A DNA stretch of 64,000 nt from Fomes fomentarius. Lineage: Eukaryota; Basidiomycota; Agaricomycetes; Polyporales; Polyporaceae. The translations under genes were made by a program, and so were the position numbers. How positions within the stretch are numbered: the first letter of the stretch is position 1; each line of letters starts with the position of its first letter. The notes under the pieces are model-generated. The model saw only the letters and a list, made by a program, of their open reading frames with translations. It searched no databases and was not told where the DNA came from. Positions 11,400 through 22,949 of the stretch are shown piece by piece. The stretch covers positions 1,550,001 through 1,614,000 of the forward strand of contig JABYQN010000004.1 of NCBI GenBank assembly GCA_022606135.1. The letters are read 5' to 3'.

Positions 11400-11719
11400 G
11401 ATGTTGTTGTGTCGTGACAAGGAGCTAGTGCTACAGCTTTCGCAAATACAGTCAGAGTTTCGGTATGCAAGAAGTAGACGATGACAGTGAGAAGATGAGA
11501 GTGTCGACCCGTGGGCGCCGAGCCACAAAGGGTTGAAACTCAAAGCAATTGAAGACGCGACTCGCGACACGTCTCCGCCCACACGCTGTGAGCGTGACAT
11601 TTCCATTGAAGGGCAACATACCGTCACGCGTCATGCACCAACCGCTCATGCGTAGCATTTGTACAAAACCGATTACTTCTGCGACTGGTGAACGTTTGAA
11701 CTCCTCTGTGCACTAGCTA
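11400..11719. other. RTT106 upstream region / CAP2 3' flank
   Basis: This 320-bp spacer holds the RTT106 promoter, since that gene is read leftwards from 11399, and the downstream flank of CAP2. No coding signal was recognised. Confidence 0.4.
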
Positions 11720-12893
11720 TCACCGCTTGATGAAGCCAACAAGCTCCTTCTGCAGTTCTCGCTGTCTCCGCGCCTTCTCCAGATCATCAATCGAACGCAA
11801 GTCGAATACCACATCGCGTGTCTTGCCAAAGTAGACCTATCCAACGAGCAAACAGAGAAATTAGCTCATGCATCGCGCAAAAAGTTGGAAAAGCGGACCT
11901 CTTGGAGCAGGTTGCGCATCTTGATCTCCATCTCCTCAATCATCTTGCCCGTGTTCGTGATATGTGATGTCTGGTCCTGCAGTGGGTAGTCCTGCTCCGT
12001 CTGGCGCGTCATGCTCCCACTGAGCGCGATCTCTCCATCGCGCTTCGCGTCGCTCTGTTCTGCCTTCTCAGAGCCATACTTGCTCTTCACGACCTCCTCC
12101 TTGCTGCTGCGAGATGACAGCGAGCGGTCAACGAGGTGAAGCATGATAGTCGAAGTAAGCTTGTAATGTGCTTGTCTGCCGCGTTCGGCAGCCTCGAAGA
12201 CGTGGATGGAGTCCCAGGAGCCAGAAGGCTCTCCTGGTGCTTGAGGATTGAGTACTACATGAGGTCCACTAGGTAAGATGAAAACGAGACGCAAAAGCGG
12301 AGTGATCACATACTCTTCTTCAGCAATACCACACCAGCAAATCCGCCATCATCTAGATCCCACAGAAACACTGATGAGACGCCACCCTCGTAGTACCTGA
12401 CGGCGCATGGTCAGAGGAACAGTGGCTGCGAGGCGCACGATCTGCCTCTCTAGAGCACGCGGACGTACATCTCGCGATAGGTGTCAAATGCCTCGTTCGC
12501 GGTGATCTCCAGCTTGCGCAGTTTCGAGGACGGAGTAGTGCCGTCTTCAAGAGGAGGGTCATACTCGTTTGACCATGGTGATCTACCAAACGATATATGT
12601 ATGAGTACCAAGATCGCAGACCCTTTGTTCGACGCATATGCTCTTGCGCAGTGTGGCCTTTCTGACAAAGGGTTCACATACCGATAACTATCACCATCTC
12701 TGTTGTAGTCGCAAGCAAGGTACTCCTTCCCTGTTGCGCGATCTGTCAACACCTTCAACGGTTGGTCGACACTGCCTAGGAGGTCGTCCGCGTAGTCCGG
12801 ACACATCGCCACGAGGGACGCGACGTTCTCCTCCACATGCGTGGGCGGAAGACGCCGCATGAGATCGAGCATAGAGTCCACGAGGTCGCCCAT
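11720..12893 (-). CDS. CAP2: F-actin capping protein subunit beta
   Basis: This subunit forms the heterodimer that caps barbed ends of actin filaments. The five-exon model is 12682-12893, 12469-12582, 12314-12396, 11899-12254 and 11720-11836, giving 293 residues, as usual for the family. Conserved blocks are [101 protein letters not shown] and the C-terminal [15 protein letters not shown]. The acceptor of exon 4 may be at 12254 or 15 nt further in (both stay in frame). An in-frame ATG at 12926 would add 11 residues, but the family normally starts close to MGDLVDSML, so 12893 was chosen. Confidence 0.92.
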
Positions 12894-13270
12894 GGTTGCG
12901 TAGAACGGCGAGGGCAGGAATGACACAGTTCACTCGCGATGGGTGTCGACAAAGCTGTGGGACCTTGCAAGGACAGTTTCTGCAACAGGAAACCAGCAGG
13001 CTCCTGATTCGTGGCAGAGGAGACAGAGATACAGCGACCAGAGGCCCGAGACACTGTAGTTATGTTGAGGGTTTGTGGCAAGATCGTCCGGCCGACGTCT
13101 TTACGGTCGGTGAAGCGCCCAATAATCCAGAGTACGCGTTGGTTTGACCTTCCAAGCACGTCGTTTGTGCAACCCACGCAAAGTAAGTCGAACACCAAAT
13201 CATGTGCATTTCAAAGAGGTCTACAGTACATATATACGACTCCTGTAATTCTGCACTTGCCCACGAGCCT
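12894..13270. other. CAP2 promoter region / TAN1 3' flank
   Basis: This 377-bp spacer lies between two genes read leftwards. Small frames cross it on both strands without motifs. It presumably carries the CAP2 promoter. Confidence 0.4.
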
Positions 13271-14521
13271 CTAGCTATCTTCGGGTGGCGGAGGGACTGC
13301 TGCTGCATCCTCGGCATCTTTCGCCTTCTCGGAGACTCGACCATCTGCATGCTCGTCGTGCAGATTCTTCGCATTGGCAATCTCCATCACGTTAAACTTC
13401 TGCAGCTTGTAGTAGTCCTTCACAACGCTAATTCCGCAGACGCTCTGTACAGATGATGAGATCATGTACCAAGGCTAGACCAGGAGGAGGCTTACCTTGA
13501 AGATCTCAACGAGCACGAACAACTCAGGATTGTCCAAGGAAACAGTGTGGCCTTCGGGGACACACTTCGCCAGCTCTGGAATAAGCTTGTCTCGCGTGAC
13601 TGTGTTGTGATTGCGCATTCGCAACTCGATCTTGTACTTCGAGCCGGTGAGTACCCGTGAGACTGCATCCAGCTGGCTGCGCTTACTGAGAACTTCTGGT
13701 CAGGCTCGGCAGCGAGGGTTTCGTTGACGATACGCCCGAAAAGATTTTTGATCTCCGAGATGTTTGCAACACAACTTGCCGATACTGGAGTCAGACGTTG
13801 TGTGTACCTGCGATTCACGCTCTTCAGCATGATTCCAGATATATAGAGGGTTTGCTTACCGCGTATGGGGAACTCCCGTGTTCACAACGTTTTGTACATG
13901 CGTCGTTACTAACTTCACCGGGTCTACTGGAGGCTTGCAAGAGATGAAGACGACTGGGGCGCACTAGTGAGAGGAGGGATACAATGAAGGAGGCACTATA
14001 CCGGCGTACCACAGGGTGTGTTTGTCTGGCAGTTAGCTATCTCACAATGAGCATGTGTACTGGGCTGAGCACAAGGGGACATACCGAACCTTGTCTCTCT
14101 CCGCGGTCGCTTCATGGCTGCGACTTCTTTCGCTATCTGCTTTTCGAGATCGTCTGCTCCACCACCAGCCTCTTCCTCAGAATCTTCGCCGTCCGCCTTT
14201 CCGTGGTTGGCATCTGCGGGCCATAGCTGTTGAGAGAGCTGCGATGGGACGGACTATGTGAGCTTCCGGGATGCTCGGTGGGTAAGCTATGTCTCACCGA
14301 TTCGAACAGATCGTACAGCTCCCCAACAGTCTGCTTCTCCCTTCCTTTCACGCATGTCACCCACACACCAGGACCATCGATGTTTCGCTGGCCCCATATG
14401 GGCGTTCCATCCTGGTTTCGAGTTCGACTAAGGCATAATTCTCGTAGTTCAAGACACTGACCGCACGGAACCTCCTTCTGCCCTTGTCCCTCCCATCTCC
14501 TTTCCTTTTTCCTTCAGACAT
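13271..14521 (-). CDS. TAN1: THUMP-domain tRNA acetylation adaptor TAN1
   Basis: Tan1/THUMPD1 binds tRNA through its THUMP domain and works with the Kre33/NAT10 acetyltransferase to make ac4C12 in tRNA-Ser and tRNA-Leu. Eight exons are 14472-14521, 14298-14427, 14085-14238, 14010-14036, 13953-13860, 13687-13807, 13496-13636 and 13271-13444, giving 296 residues. Landmarks are GPGVWVTCVKGREKQTVGE, an acidic linker (GEDSEEEAGGG), IAKEVAAMKRPR, TPCVVFISCKPPVDP, YTQRLTPVSASC, YKIELRMRNHNTVTR, LDNPELFVLVEIFK and SVCGISVVKDYYKLQKFN. The fourth exon is only 27 nt. The 44-nt first intron and the 50-nt sixth intron show how short introns in this genome can be. Confidence 0.92.
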
Positions 14522-14765
14522 TCTTGGAATAAGATATTAATTGCACCGCACGAGGTCCTAGGTCAGTTAAGACTCAAGAGAGGATAATATACAGCCGAGT
14601 GGCTGACAGTGAGAGGCTGAGAACAGACTCGGCAAGTGAAGCGCCTACTTGTGCATCTTGACTTCAGGTCATCATGTTCGGCGGTGTACACATTCCCAGC
14701 TCTCCATTTTGTATAGCTGCGACCCCAATGAAGAGATTTACCTCTACTTTCTCGCTTGCACTCCT

Positions 14766-16192
14766 ATGGCAACCTTTGAAGAGGTACGTGCAAGATTAGC
14801 CCGGCGTTGCTCAAGCAAGAAACTCGACTTGGGAGCGGAGATCCACGCCGTTACTTTCCAGCCACTCGCCAGTCGAAGGAACGAAGACCGTTTAGTTGTG
14901 CAGGAGATCCCAGTCAGCGGTCAGAAATGGCTGTTGATGGTCGTATGCGATGGTGCGTCAAATCTTCCCAATCACGAGTTCCCTCGCCTGGCTAATACTC
15001 GACGCATGGCATGGTAGGTCATGGCGGAGCGACTGCAGCTCGGTATACGGCTGCTCACCTACCTGGTCGCATACGTGCTACCCTGAAACGCTTAATTGAA
15101 GTAGACCTACAGGGCGAGTTCAGTCGCGAGAAGGTCTTGAAGAAGGCGGACGTCATTTCCTCAGAACTAAGGAGATGCGTGAATACCTTCGACAATGAGC
15201 TCGGACACGCCGTACAAACGATTTGTCCGGACCCTGCGGGGGTTCCGTATGACGAAGTCCGCGCTGTGATACTTGAATATCCGGATGTCCTAGCGCGTGC
15301 GTGTGCAGGTACAACTCTTGCTGCTGCGGTGGTGAACCTCCAGCAAAGGGTCATGTGGGCTATCAATGTGGGCGATTCAACTATTGGTCAGTACGCCACA
15401 CCTTTGGTGGCCCCATTCGACTGAGCTCACTGAACCTCACAGCTCTATCTACGGCTGGCTCGGACGGCAAGCGTATTGCGTATGAACTGTGCCCGCGACA
15501 CTCGTTGATTATCCCTAGGGAACGCGACAGACTTCTCGCGAATCATCCTGGAGAGGAGAGAGTAATTGAGCGTGGTCGCCTATTAGGCTCGCTCGCAACG
15601 TCAAGAGGTGCATACTATCCCTGCACGTAACATGCTTGTTGATATTCAACTATTCATCATCATAGCGATCGGTGACTTTCCTTTCAAACTCCATCCTGCA
15701 TATTCTACCCACCTCTTTCGATGGTTGTTTGTCTCGGGCCACACTCGCTTGAAGCCGAGCGTCATAAATCGCATCATCTCTCCGCCATACTTGACTGCGG
15801 ACCCTGCGGTGCGCTTTGTCGACCTTGAGACTGTATGGCATCAAAAGCCTATATTGATGTTGTACACTGACGGAGTGGACAACCTCATCAATCACTGCAA
15901 ATATCTGACTCCATGGCGGCCATCCTACCTCATTCCTTCTCGAACCGTCGCCGTTCTTCTGCAAGATGAAGTTGAGGACGCGGTCGAGGACCTCCTTGGC
16001 TACCCAGCAGAACTACACTGGAGCGGCGAGATGGGGAACCGTGCTATGGATGTGCTTGGTAACCTTATTGGTGGCAAGAGCGTCAGGATATTGCAGATGT
16101 TCCTGAACCAGCACCTTCTGGCCGATAGGCACGGTTGCCCCAAACTCTACATTGACGATACTTCCATCATCATATGTCCTCTCTCCTCATAA
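14766..16192 (+). CDS. PP2C-family (PPM) protein phosphatase-like protein, copy A
   Basis: Four exons (14766-14952, 15018-15386, 15443-15607, 15666-16192) give 415 residues. PP2C motifs run in order: RRNEDRLVV (motif 1 Glu/Asp), VVCDGHGGAT (metal-binding DGHGG, split by intron 1), AGTTLAAAVV, NVGDSTI, AIGDFPFKL, LYTDGVDNLI and a terminal IDDTSIIICPL where most PP2Cs have DN. The three metal-coordinating Asp positions therefore appear kept, which suggests an active Mn/Mg phosphatase, but the His/Arg phosphate-binding context in motif 1 is unusual. The gene lies head-to-head with TAN1 across 244 bp and in tandem with copy B. The start is ATG 14766 (MATFEEVR); an upstream open stretch from 14649 is unlikely to be coding. 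Confidence 0.85.
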
Positions 16193-16894
16193 TAGCCCTA
16201 CTGAATTAATTAGAACGTTCTTTGATGTATCATACCTAGTACTGTGCATATGTACCTCTCGAGTGCGTAGTCCTGTTGTAGTCACTGTTCGGATTCTGAT
16301 GATGAAACCCTATCGCTTAGGCTGTGTCCAGTGTCCAGTGCAGGCATTAGGGTCATGCCATTCAAAAAAGGGTGTGACGCTGTTAGAGTTGTATCCTTCT
16401 GATAGTGGACCATTTTGAGGGTCGTTATCCCCAGTCATACTCCTTCCCGGCGCCAATCCTATGCAGATCCTATGCATGCATGTTGTTTGGTGTTGTATGC
16501 TGTTGTAGCATACAAGTCCTCGTTCGCAGACTGGGTCTTTTAGATCTTACACGCATCTCTCGAGGCGCATCCTGTCATTCCGCTTTCTCTCTCCACTTCC
16601 TTCTGTGTATGGGCGCCAACTTCGGGCTATTTGTATTGGCAATGGGACTGCTACTGTAGTGCCAGACTGGGTCAAGGGTACTGTCGGGCGTAGGGTTGTG
16701 GATGAGAAGGCCTGTGCTATCTCAGTGCGCGCTTCCATCTGACCGCATGAATCATTGAATGGCCGCCGGACAGTCATATGCCATAATTCACCAAGGACCA
16801 AGGAAGTCAAATGCGGACCGCCTGATGCGATTGCTACATCGGGAGATGTATATAGCATGCCGCGCTCACGGTCGGCCAGTGGCCGCTACCCATC
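16193..16894. other. spacer between the tandem PP2C-like genes
   Basis: This 0.7 kb holds the 3' flank of copy A and the promoter of copy B. A small open frame at 16405-16659 is rich in C, L and F and lacks a family match. No obvious leftover third copy is present. Confidence 0.4.
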
Positions 16895-18326
16895 ATGTCG
16901 ACCTTCGAAGCCCTCCGCGAACGACTCGCACCCTTCTATACATCGACTGTTACCAACAGCGGCATCCACAGCGTTATCTTCCAGCCTTATCTCGGGAAGA
17001 AAGTCGAACCCGAGGACCGAGTGGTTACTCACGAGTGGAATATCCTTGGGCAGCGTTGGACCTTTCTAGTCGTGTGCGACGGTCTGTGTCCTTGCATGAT
17101 TGATGATTGACGCTTTCGACAATCCATTGATATACTTTCATGTTTTTCGCGACAGGACACGGAGGTGCAAACACTGCAGATTACACTGCGAAGACGCTCC
17201 CGGGTCGCATTCGCCTCGCTTTGACCAAAATCATCACCGACGAGCTAAATGGCCAGCTCGACCGCCAAAATGTCGCACGAGCCGACCCCATCGTTGCCGC
17301 TATGATCACGCGTGAAATCGAGGCATTGGACGCAGAGATCGGGGCCCGGATTCAGGATATCTGCGCCAACCCCGGGGTGCTCAACGAACAGGAAGCTCGT
17401 GCTCTCACCCAAGAACACTTCGAGCCCCTGCTCCTTGGGTTCAACGGAACGACTCTAGCGGCGGCCCTGGTTAACGTCACCCACCGCTTTGTTTGGGGAA
17501 TAGGTGTCGGCGACTCCACTGTCGGTATGTTCCAACGCCATTTCTGTCGTCTCTGAGTCATCGCTCACGTTCAACTGGTACCTTGCAGCGGTCTCGACTG
17601 TAGAGCCCAATGGCACTCGGCATGCCCAGAGGTTATGCACACCTCATTCGCTCGACGACCCGGAAGAGGTTGCACGCGCGATCTCGGGACACCCGCCAGA
17701 CGAGACCGGAGTCGTGGCTAACGGACGCATAGTAGGGTGGCTCGCCCTTCCCCGGGGTACGTCCTGTCCCGTCTTTTCGGAGCCAGACTTTAAAAAAAAA
17801 TATGCTGCATGTAGCGATCGGGGACTTCTCGCTAAAGCTTCCTTCGACATACTTGAGCCACCTATTCAAGTACCTGCCTCACACTGGATCATTACCCTTG
17901 GAAGGCATCCCTGAGCGAATCAAGACCCCACCCTACGTGATCGCCACGCCGTCAGTGCAGTTCACTGACCTGGAGCCGCTCAAGGACAGCAAACCTATCA
18001 TAGCACTGTACTCCGATGGCGTCGACCTCCTAGTCGACGGTTACGTCGTCTTTCGTCGAGGCACGAGCAGCGAGGCCGATTCGACCGACATCGTGGCCAA
18101 GCTCCTCCAGGATCAGGTCGACCCTTCGGTCGAGGAGGTCCTTGGACACAAGATAGATCTGCGGTGGAGCGGCGCGCAAAAGAACAAGGCAGTTGACGTA
18201 CTAGGGAATTTGATTGGAGGTGTGAACACGGAACGGTTGGAGATGATGTTGGACAAAGAACTATTTGCGAAAGGTAATCCTATGTTCTACGTCGACGATA
18301 CTACTATCGTTCTTTACCCTCTGTAG
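16895..18326 (+). CDS. PP2C-family (PPM) protein phosphatase-like protein, copy B
   Basis: Four exons (16895-17081, 17156-17524, 17589-17756, 17815-18326) give 411 residues. The first two exons are 187 and 369 nt, exactly as in copy A, and all intron phases match, so the two are a tandem duplication. Motifs are EPEDRVV, VVCDGHGGAN (split by intron 1), LPGRIR, NGTTLAAALV, GVGDSTV, AIGDFSLKL, LYSDGVDLLVDG and YVDDTTIVLYPL. Motif 1 has diverged from copy A: the RRNED block reads VEPED. The third intron acceptor is preceded by a run of nine A. Function is inferred only from the family; substrates are unknown. Confidence 0.85.
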
Positions 18327-18659
18327 AAGTTTTTTGCGGAAGGCTAGTGACTTGAAGCAGGCTTCGAGTGATCCGCTGCTGTAATGGGTTTTCTATCAGG
18401 GACCCTTTTCTCAGATCGTGGGTTGCGCTAGCTGGATGTCGCATATGCGTAGATCTAGATCTCGATTTAGGTTGTATACTCCCCCGTTGACCCTGACCAC
18501 GCCCAGTGCGATCTGGTAACTCAGTTCCGCATATCCCTATATATCACCGATAATAGTATTCGAGCTCCTCTTCTTCGCATTCGGCCACGGGTGGCTGCTA
18601 TACACCTGAATCCTTGAACACTAGCGAGGCTCAACCACCGAGAAATTGTGCGCACAGAA
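18327..18659. other. convergent 3' spacer
   Basis: This 333-bp convergent spacer between PP2C copy B and the F-box gene holds no recognised feature. Confidence 0.4.
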
Positions 18660-20355
18660 CTAGAACTTCGGAAGGTTATCAAAGGGGATCCTGCAAAACT
18701 CATGCTTAGTCATCGCCAGCTTGAAGCCCGGTACCACATGCTTCATCTCCTCGTTAAAGAGCCCTATGACAGACCCCTCGGGAAACGTGCTGACGCACAC
18801 CAAGTCTGGCGAGATTTCGAAGACACGACCGGTGCAGTCGACCAGGTCCAGGAGGAGTCCGGATAGAGGACAGTCTTCGTCACAGCGTCTCTGCACGCAA
18901 GTACGGATCGCGGCCATGAGCTCCAGGGAGACCTCAACGTTGTGAATCCAAACGGTCTTCAGGTTGGGACAGAGCATGCTAGCTCTTTCCTCACGCTCCC
19001 CAAGAATTTGGAACAGAGAGAGCGCTGCGGCGCTGGATCCGACGTTATCGAAGACCAGGTTTTCCAGGGTGGCCTGATACGGCTCGAGTGTCTCCTCCCA
19101 GTGCGACGCCTCCCTCATGTCTCCGTAACAGGCCAGTGTCTTGATGGGCGTCCACGGGGGAAGATGGACGGCAGGTCCATGAGGACGGTCCAAGCGGGTG
19201 GAACGTCGTAGTTATAGCGCGGGTGCATGTCGTCGTCTTCGATATCGTGGCGTTCGGTAGTCACGGTCAGTTCGATGCGGCCGTGGAACGGGTGGTCTTT
19301 GTCCACGAGCGCCTTGATATTGACCTTTGCTGCATGTAGCAAGTCCACCTCGACCGCAACATAGGTGATGGAGTGAAGGATCGCCAGCTCATCATGGTCA
19401 TCGTGGGGGACGGAAGCATGTGGGGCAGAGCGTGTACCAGTTCCGGCTCCGTGAATACGAACGTAGTCAAATCGAGATCGATGTCGTCCCGGAATTGCAA
19501 GCGAGAGAGGAACTCAGAAATCAACTCGGGATCGTCGAAAGTCTGGAGAAAACATAGCTCAGGGACTGCGACGACACGGGGTACAAGGCCATCCATGTCG
19601 GGGTGCATGAGGGAAGCCAATGATATGGACAATGAGAATTCCTGGAGAGAAGGGCAGGCGTCGAGGACGTGTAAGATATGGCACGATGGGTGGGCGATGG
19701 GGCCACTGAATGAGCAGTTCCGCAAAGACAGGCAAATTAAGGATGAGAATGTCAAGCCAACAGGTATGGATATAGCAATACCGGTGAGGCCGACGGATTC
19801 TAGTTGAGGAAATGTACCATTGTGCTCCCCAACAGCAGGCAGGAGGGGTATCATGGGGCATGCTCCATCATGGTCCAGATCGTCCTCTGCATGGTTCACG
19901 TGTGTGATCACGAGGTTGAGAAAGCGGAGCTGTGGCATTGGGAGAGGACAAAGTGGTACGTCGCAGGTTAGCGAGAAGTCTATGAAGACGCTGATGCGAT
20001 CCCTGTGCGGTGCGAGAATATCAGAAAGTACCGCTGGACTAACGTCCAAGGTCTCCCGGATAAGTATGTTAACTTTCAGTTGCGCGGAGCGCTGCAAGCA
20101 GAGGTCTAGCCACTCTAGCCTGAGTCCGACGTCGATGCACCTCCAGAACATAGGATTGCCGTTGATCACGTCGCGCCAATACCGGCAGACCCCTGCAAGG
20201 ACAAACCACGTCGGGGGACAACGAGGCTGGCATTCATCGACGTCTTCCTCGGGAGGAGCTGCTAGTAACATGACCTTGCTGAGGACTTCAACGGGTAAAC
20301 GTCCAATGGGAGGAGCTCCGATACCGATCAGAGGAAGCGTTGAGGTGTGCGACAT
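18660..20355 (-). CDS. F-box domain protein with two frame breaks
   Basis: It resembles the expanded agaricomycete F-box proteins, presumed SCF ubiquitin-ligase substrate receptors. From ATG 20355 the N-terminal F-box reads IGRLPVEVLSKVMLLAA, TWFVLAGVCRYWRDVINGNP and MFWRCIDVG; leucine-rich irregular repeats follow (LESVGLTGIAI, LICLSLRNCSF). The reading frame shifts twice: near 19405-19409 (to ...DDHDELAILHSITYVAVEVD) and near 19156-19160 (to PPWTPIKTLACYGDMR). It ends at TAG 18660. Both breaks coincide with five-base G runs on the plus strand, and each is repaired by one added base. Introns of 50 and 47 nt with weak donors (gtacac, gtcctc) could also explain them. Joined length is about 565 residues. 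Confidence 0.7.
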
Positions 20356-21799
20356 CTAAGTGGGTATAGAGGACGCCGTTCATCATCAGACTACACATGA
20401 TCGTAACAACAATGACAAACCGTTAGAGGTATCGATACGAGACGAGACAAGATTCCGAGAGGTGCTGTGTGCTTTTGGGCGGATGGGCGACTATTAAATG
20501 TGGCGGGGGAGGAACAATGAACCAAAGTTCTTTGGCGTCGTTTTCGATCGTCAGCCATGAGTGGCGGTATTTCCGCGCCAGATGAACTGGTTCGACTCAT
20601 TAACCGCCTTGGGAAGCTGGGCGCCTATACTCGATTCGATCATCTTTAATGGCTAGGTGAATAGGTCATATAGAAAGGTGCACATCATATCACCAAGGCC
20701 GTTCTCTCGGCGAGCTCAAGCCGGAGTTAATGGCACGAGGATGGGGAATGACATGAGTGAGCAGATGAAACTGGGGCGATCTATCTTCCTTGACAATGTC
20801 GCATAAGAAGACGAATGGGGGTGCGAGACTGCGAGCCTGAGTCAGATAGAGCCATGGACCAACTTGGCTATGTATCTTATGAGAACTACGCAGTCTTGAA
20901 GTAGGAGTTGATTTTGTGTCAAATTCCTCCGGAAGTCGGGAGGTTAGATTCCGTGTAGGATTCATCATGAGAAGCCTAAGTATCCGACTCCATAATCGTC
21001 ATTCACATCTTCGCGGCCGCTAGCACTATTCACACTGAAAAGACACCGTGCCTTCGCCTTCGGTGGTAAGAGGAGGGGCGGTTTGTAAAGGATGAAGTAG
21101 AGGAAACGGTGTAGAGTTAAAAGGCGGAGATGCTGCCTTCGAGGTTCGATGCATTCCAGGGGCCAGAAACCGATATGGCGACAGTGTGCATATGAAGCTT
21201 GGAATCTGTTTTGGGGTGCGGAGAAACTGAAGCAACATGCTAGAAGCGAGACTGTATTTATACGATACCCTGAGCTCGCTTGTTCGTTCGACTTCCCGTC
21301 GAACGGATGTGATCTCAGAACACGTTGCCTGCTTCGCACATCTTCTTTGTGTCACACGAAAAGTACGCGGATATACCCCAATACGGTCAACACTCTGTGC
21401 GAGCTGTGAATGCTATCCTTGATTGATCGGCTAGAGGCAGAAACTGGGTGTGGCGGTCATGGCGGATGTGGCGCAGATCTGTTGGCAGCAGCTTCAGAGA
21501 TGACGCACTACTATGCGTCTCTGAAAGCCGGAAGGTTCGTTTCAACAATCATTGAGGGAAATCCTACATTGGCAATTTGGAGAATGTCCAGAGTTTGATG
21601 CCAAAGTGCAACAGCCCAAAAGCAAGGAATGCCACTGGCTACCTAGGTTTGGTGGTTAGTCTGTACCAACTCGCATTACATGTGAGAAGACCGGTTCTCG
21701 TTCAGCACGCAGATGGCCTGATGAGGCCATTCATCCGATACACACTCATCCTCGAGGCACAGCAGAGGCGACGCGACGGACTTGGCACAATTACTGGCA
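20356..21799. other. intergenic, 1.4 kb without a supported gene
   Basis: This lies upstream of the F-box gene and downstream of the HD-domain gene. Short frames on both strands, for example 20965-21339 minus, have no recognised motifs. Nothing further can be supported. Confidence 0.45.
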
Positions 21800-22769
21800 T
21801 TATATGTGAACGGTATATTCGTCATCGATCGCTTGGAGGAAGTCCAACATCTGTCGCAGCATCAGACTCAGAGTGGCCACAACGGGAACCCACAGGAGCA
21901 ATATGGACGTACTATCTGGTGCCTTCTCTCAGCAAGCTTCTTCCCGGGTTCTGTCTTCAATCGATCCTTGATGTGCAGCAGTTTATCGTGGAAATGCGCA
22001 ACGGCGGAGACGTCGTAGTTGGGATCATCCTTCGGAGTGTGTAGTGTGCTATACAAGCACCGTGGTCAATCTGTCGCCTATATGGTCATAGTAAAATTGT
22101 GATGTCTTACTGGCCTGTAACAGCACTGTAGGCTGCGCACCGCACGATACCTGCATCGATACCAAGTGCTCAGATCTCAGTTGCGTTGGGACCCAAGGAA
22201 GTGACCGACTCACCAAACGCGCCAATAGCATCTAGACGGTCCGCGTCCTGCACGCAATGCAGTTCCACGCATTCCCTATGCCAGCCCTCAATTTGCCCAG
22301 CCGCGAGCCGTTTCTTCTCCGTGCTCCACGACACGTTGTCCACAATTCGCGCAATGGCACGCGCCCGCCCGTCCGCCACGAGGTTCAGACCACTCTCCGA
22401 CGCAGCCTGTTCAAAGAACGGAAGGAAAAACGCGTACGGATCCGCTGCCTCCTCCGCCGACACGTATTTCTTGTCCAGCACGTCGTGCAGGAGCGCGGCC
22501 AACTCGATCGTGAGGAGGTCTGGTTGCCTGCCTTCTGGTAGGTTCGCCGACACGGTACGCGCGAGCTGCAGCGCGGTCTTCCGAACGCGCTGCACTGCAC
22601 GTTGGACGTGTTGAGCTGTATTTTATCGAGAGAAGACGCGGTAGAGATACCGACCGTGGTACGCGTCGTGCGAGGGGTCGTATCTTGCCATCGTGTCGAC
22701 CATGAGCTTTTCTGCTGCTGCTATGACAGCAGCCTCTGATTTCGTCGGATAGGCAGACTTTGTGGTCAT
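21800..22769 (-). CDS. HD-domain metal-dependent phosphohydrolase (YpgQ/YedJ-like)
   Basis: Five exons (22655-22769, 22214-22594, 22111-22150, 21913-22048, 21800-21850) give 240 residues. The HD-domain ligands are visible: SHDAYH near residue 35, LLHDVLDKKY (the HD pair), and DADRLDAIGAFG (the distal Asp). VDNVSWSTEKK and the C-terminal block HFHDKLLHIKDRLKTEPGKK, AERRHQIMLDFL are characteristic of the YpgQ/YedJ subgroup. Bacillus YpgQ hydrolyses dNTPs to the monophosphate and pyrophosphate; that substrate is only inferred here. The first intron has a weak donor (gtcggt). An upstream in-frame ATG at 22817 exists, but MTTKSAYPTKSEAAV at 22769 suits the family better. It is divergent from the zinc transporter, 180 bp apart. 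Confidence 0.85.
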
Positions 22770-22949
22770 GGTCAGAGAAACTTCTGATTTGCGGACGGTC
22801 AACAGTGGTGAAAACATTCACAGGCACTGAGGCAGAACGACAGCCTGGTATGGACAAGCCGGCGTCTAAATAATCAAGCGTTTGTGGCGACGCGCGTCAC
22901 GCATATTGGACTGCCCCATTGCCAATCACGTTTGCCACCGTCTACAACC

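Noticed and set aside
9829..11484. 551-codon open frame on the plus strand opposite RTT106
   Set aside because: It is the complement of acidic and basic low-complexity coding sequence; the minus strand shows true Rtt106 motifs.
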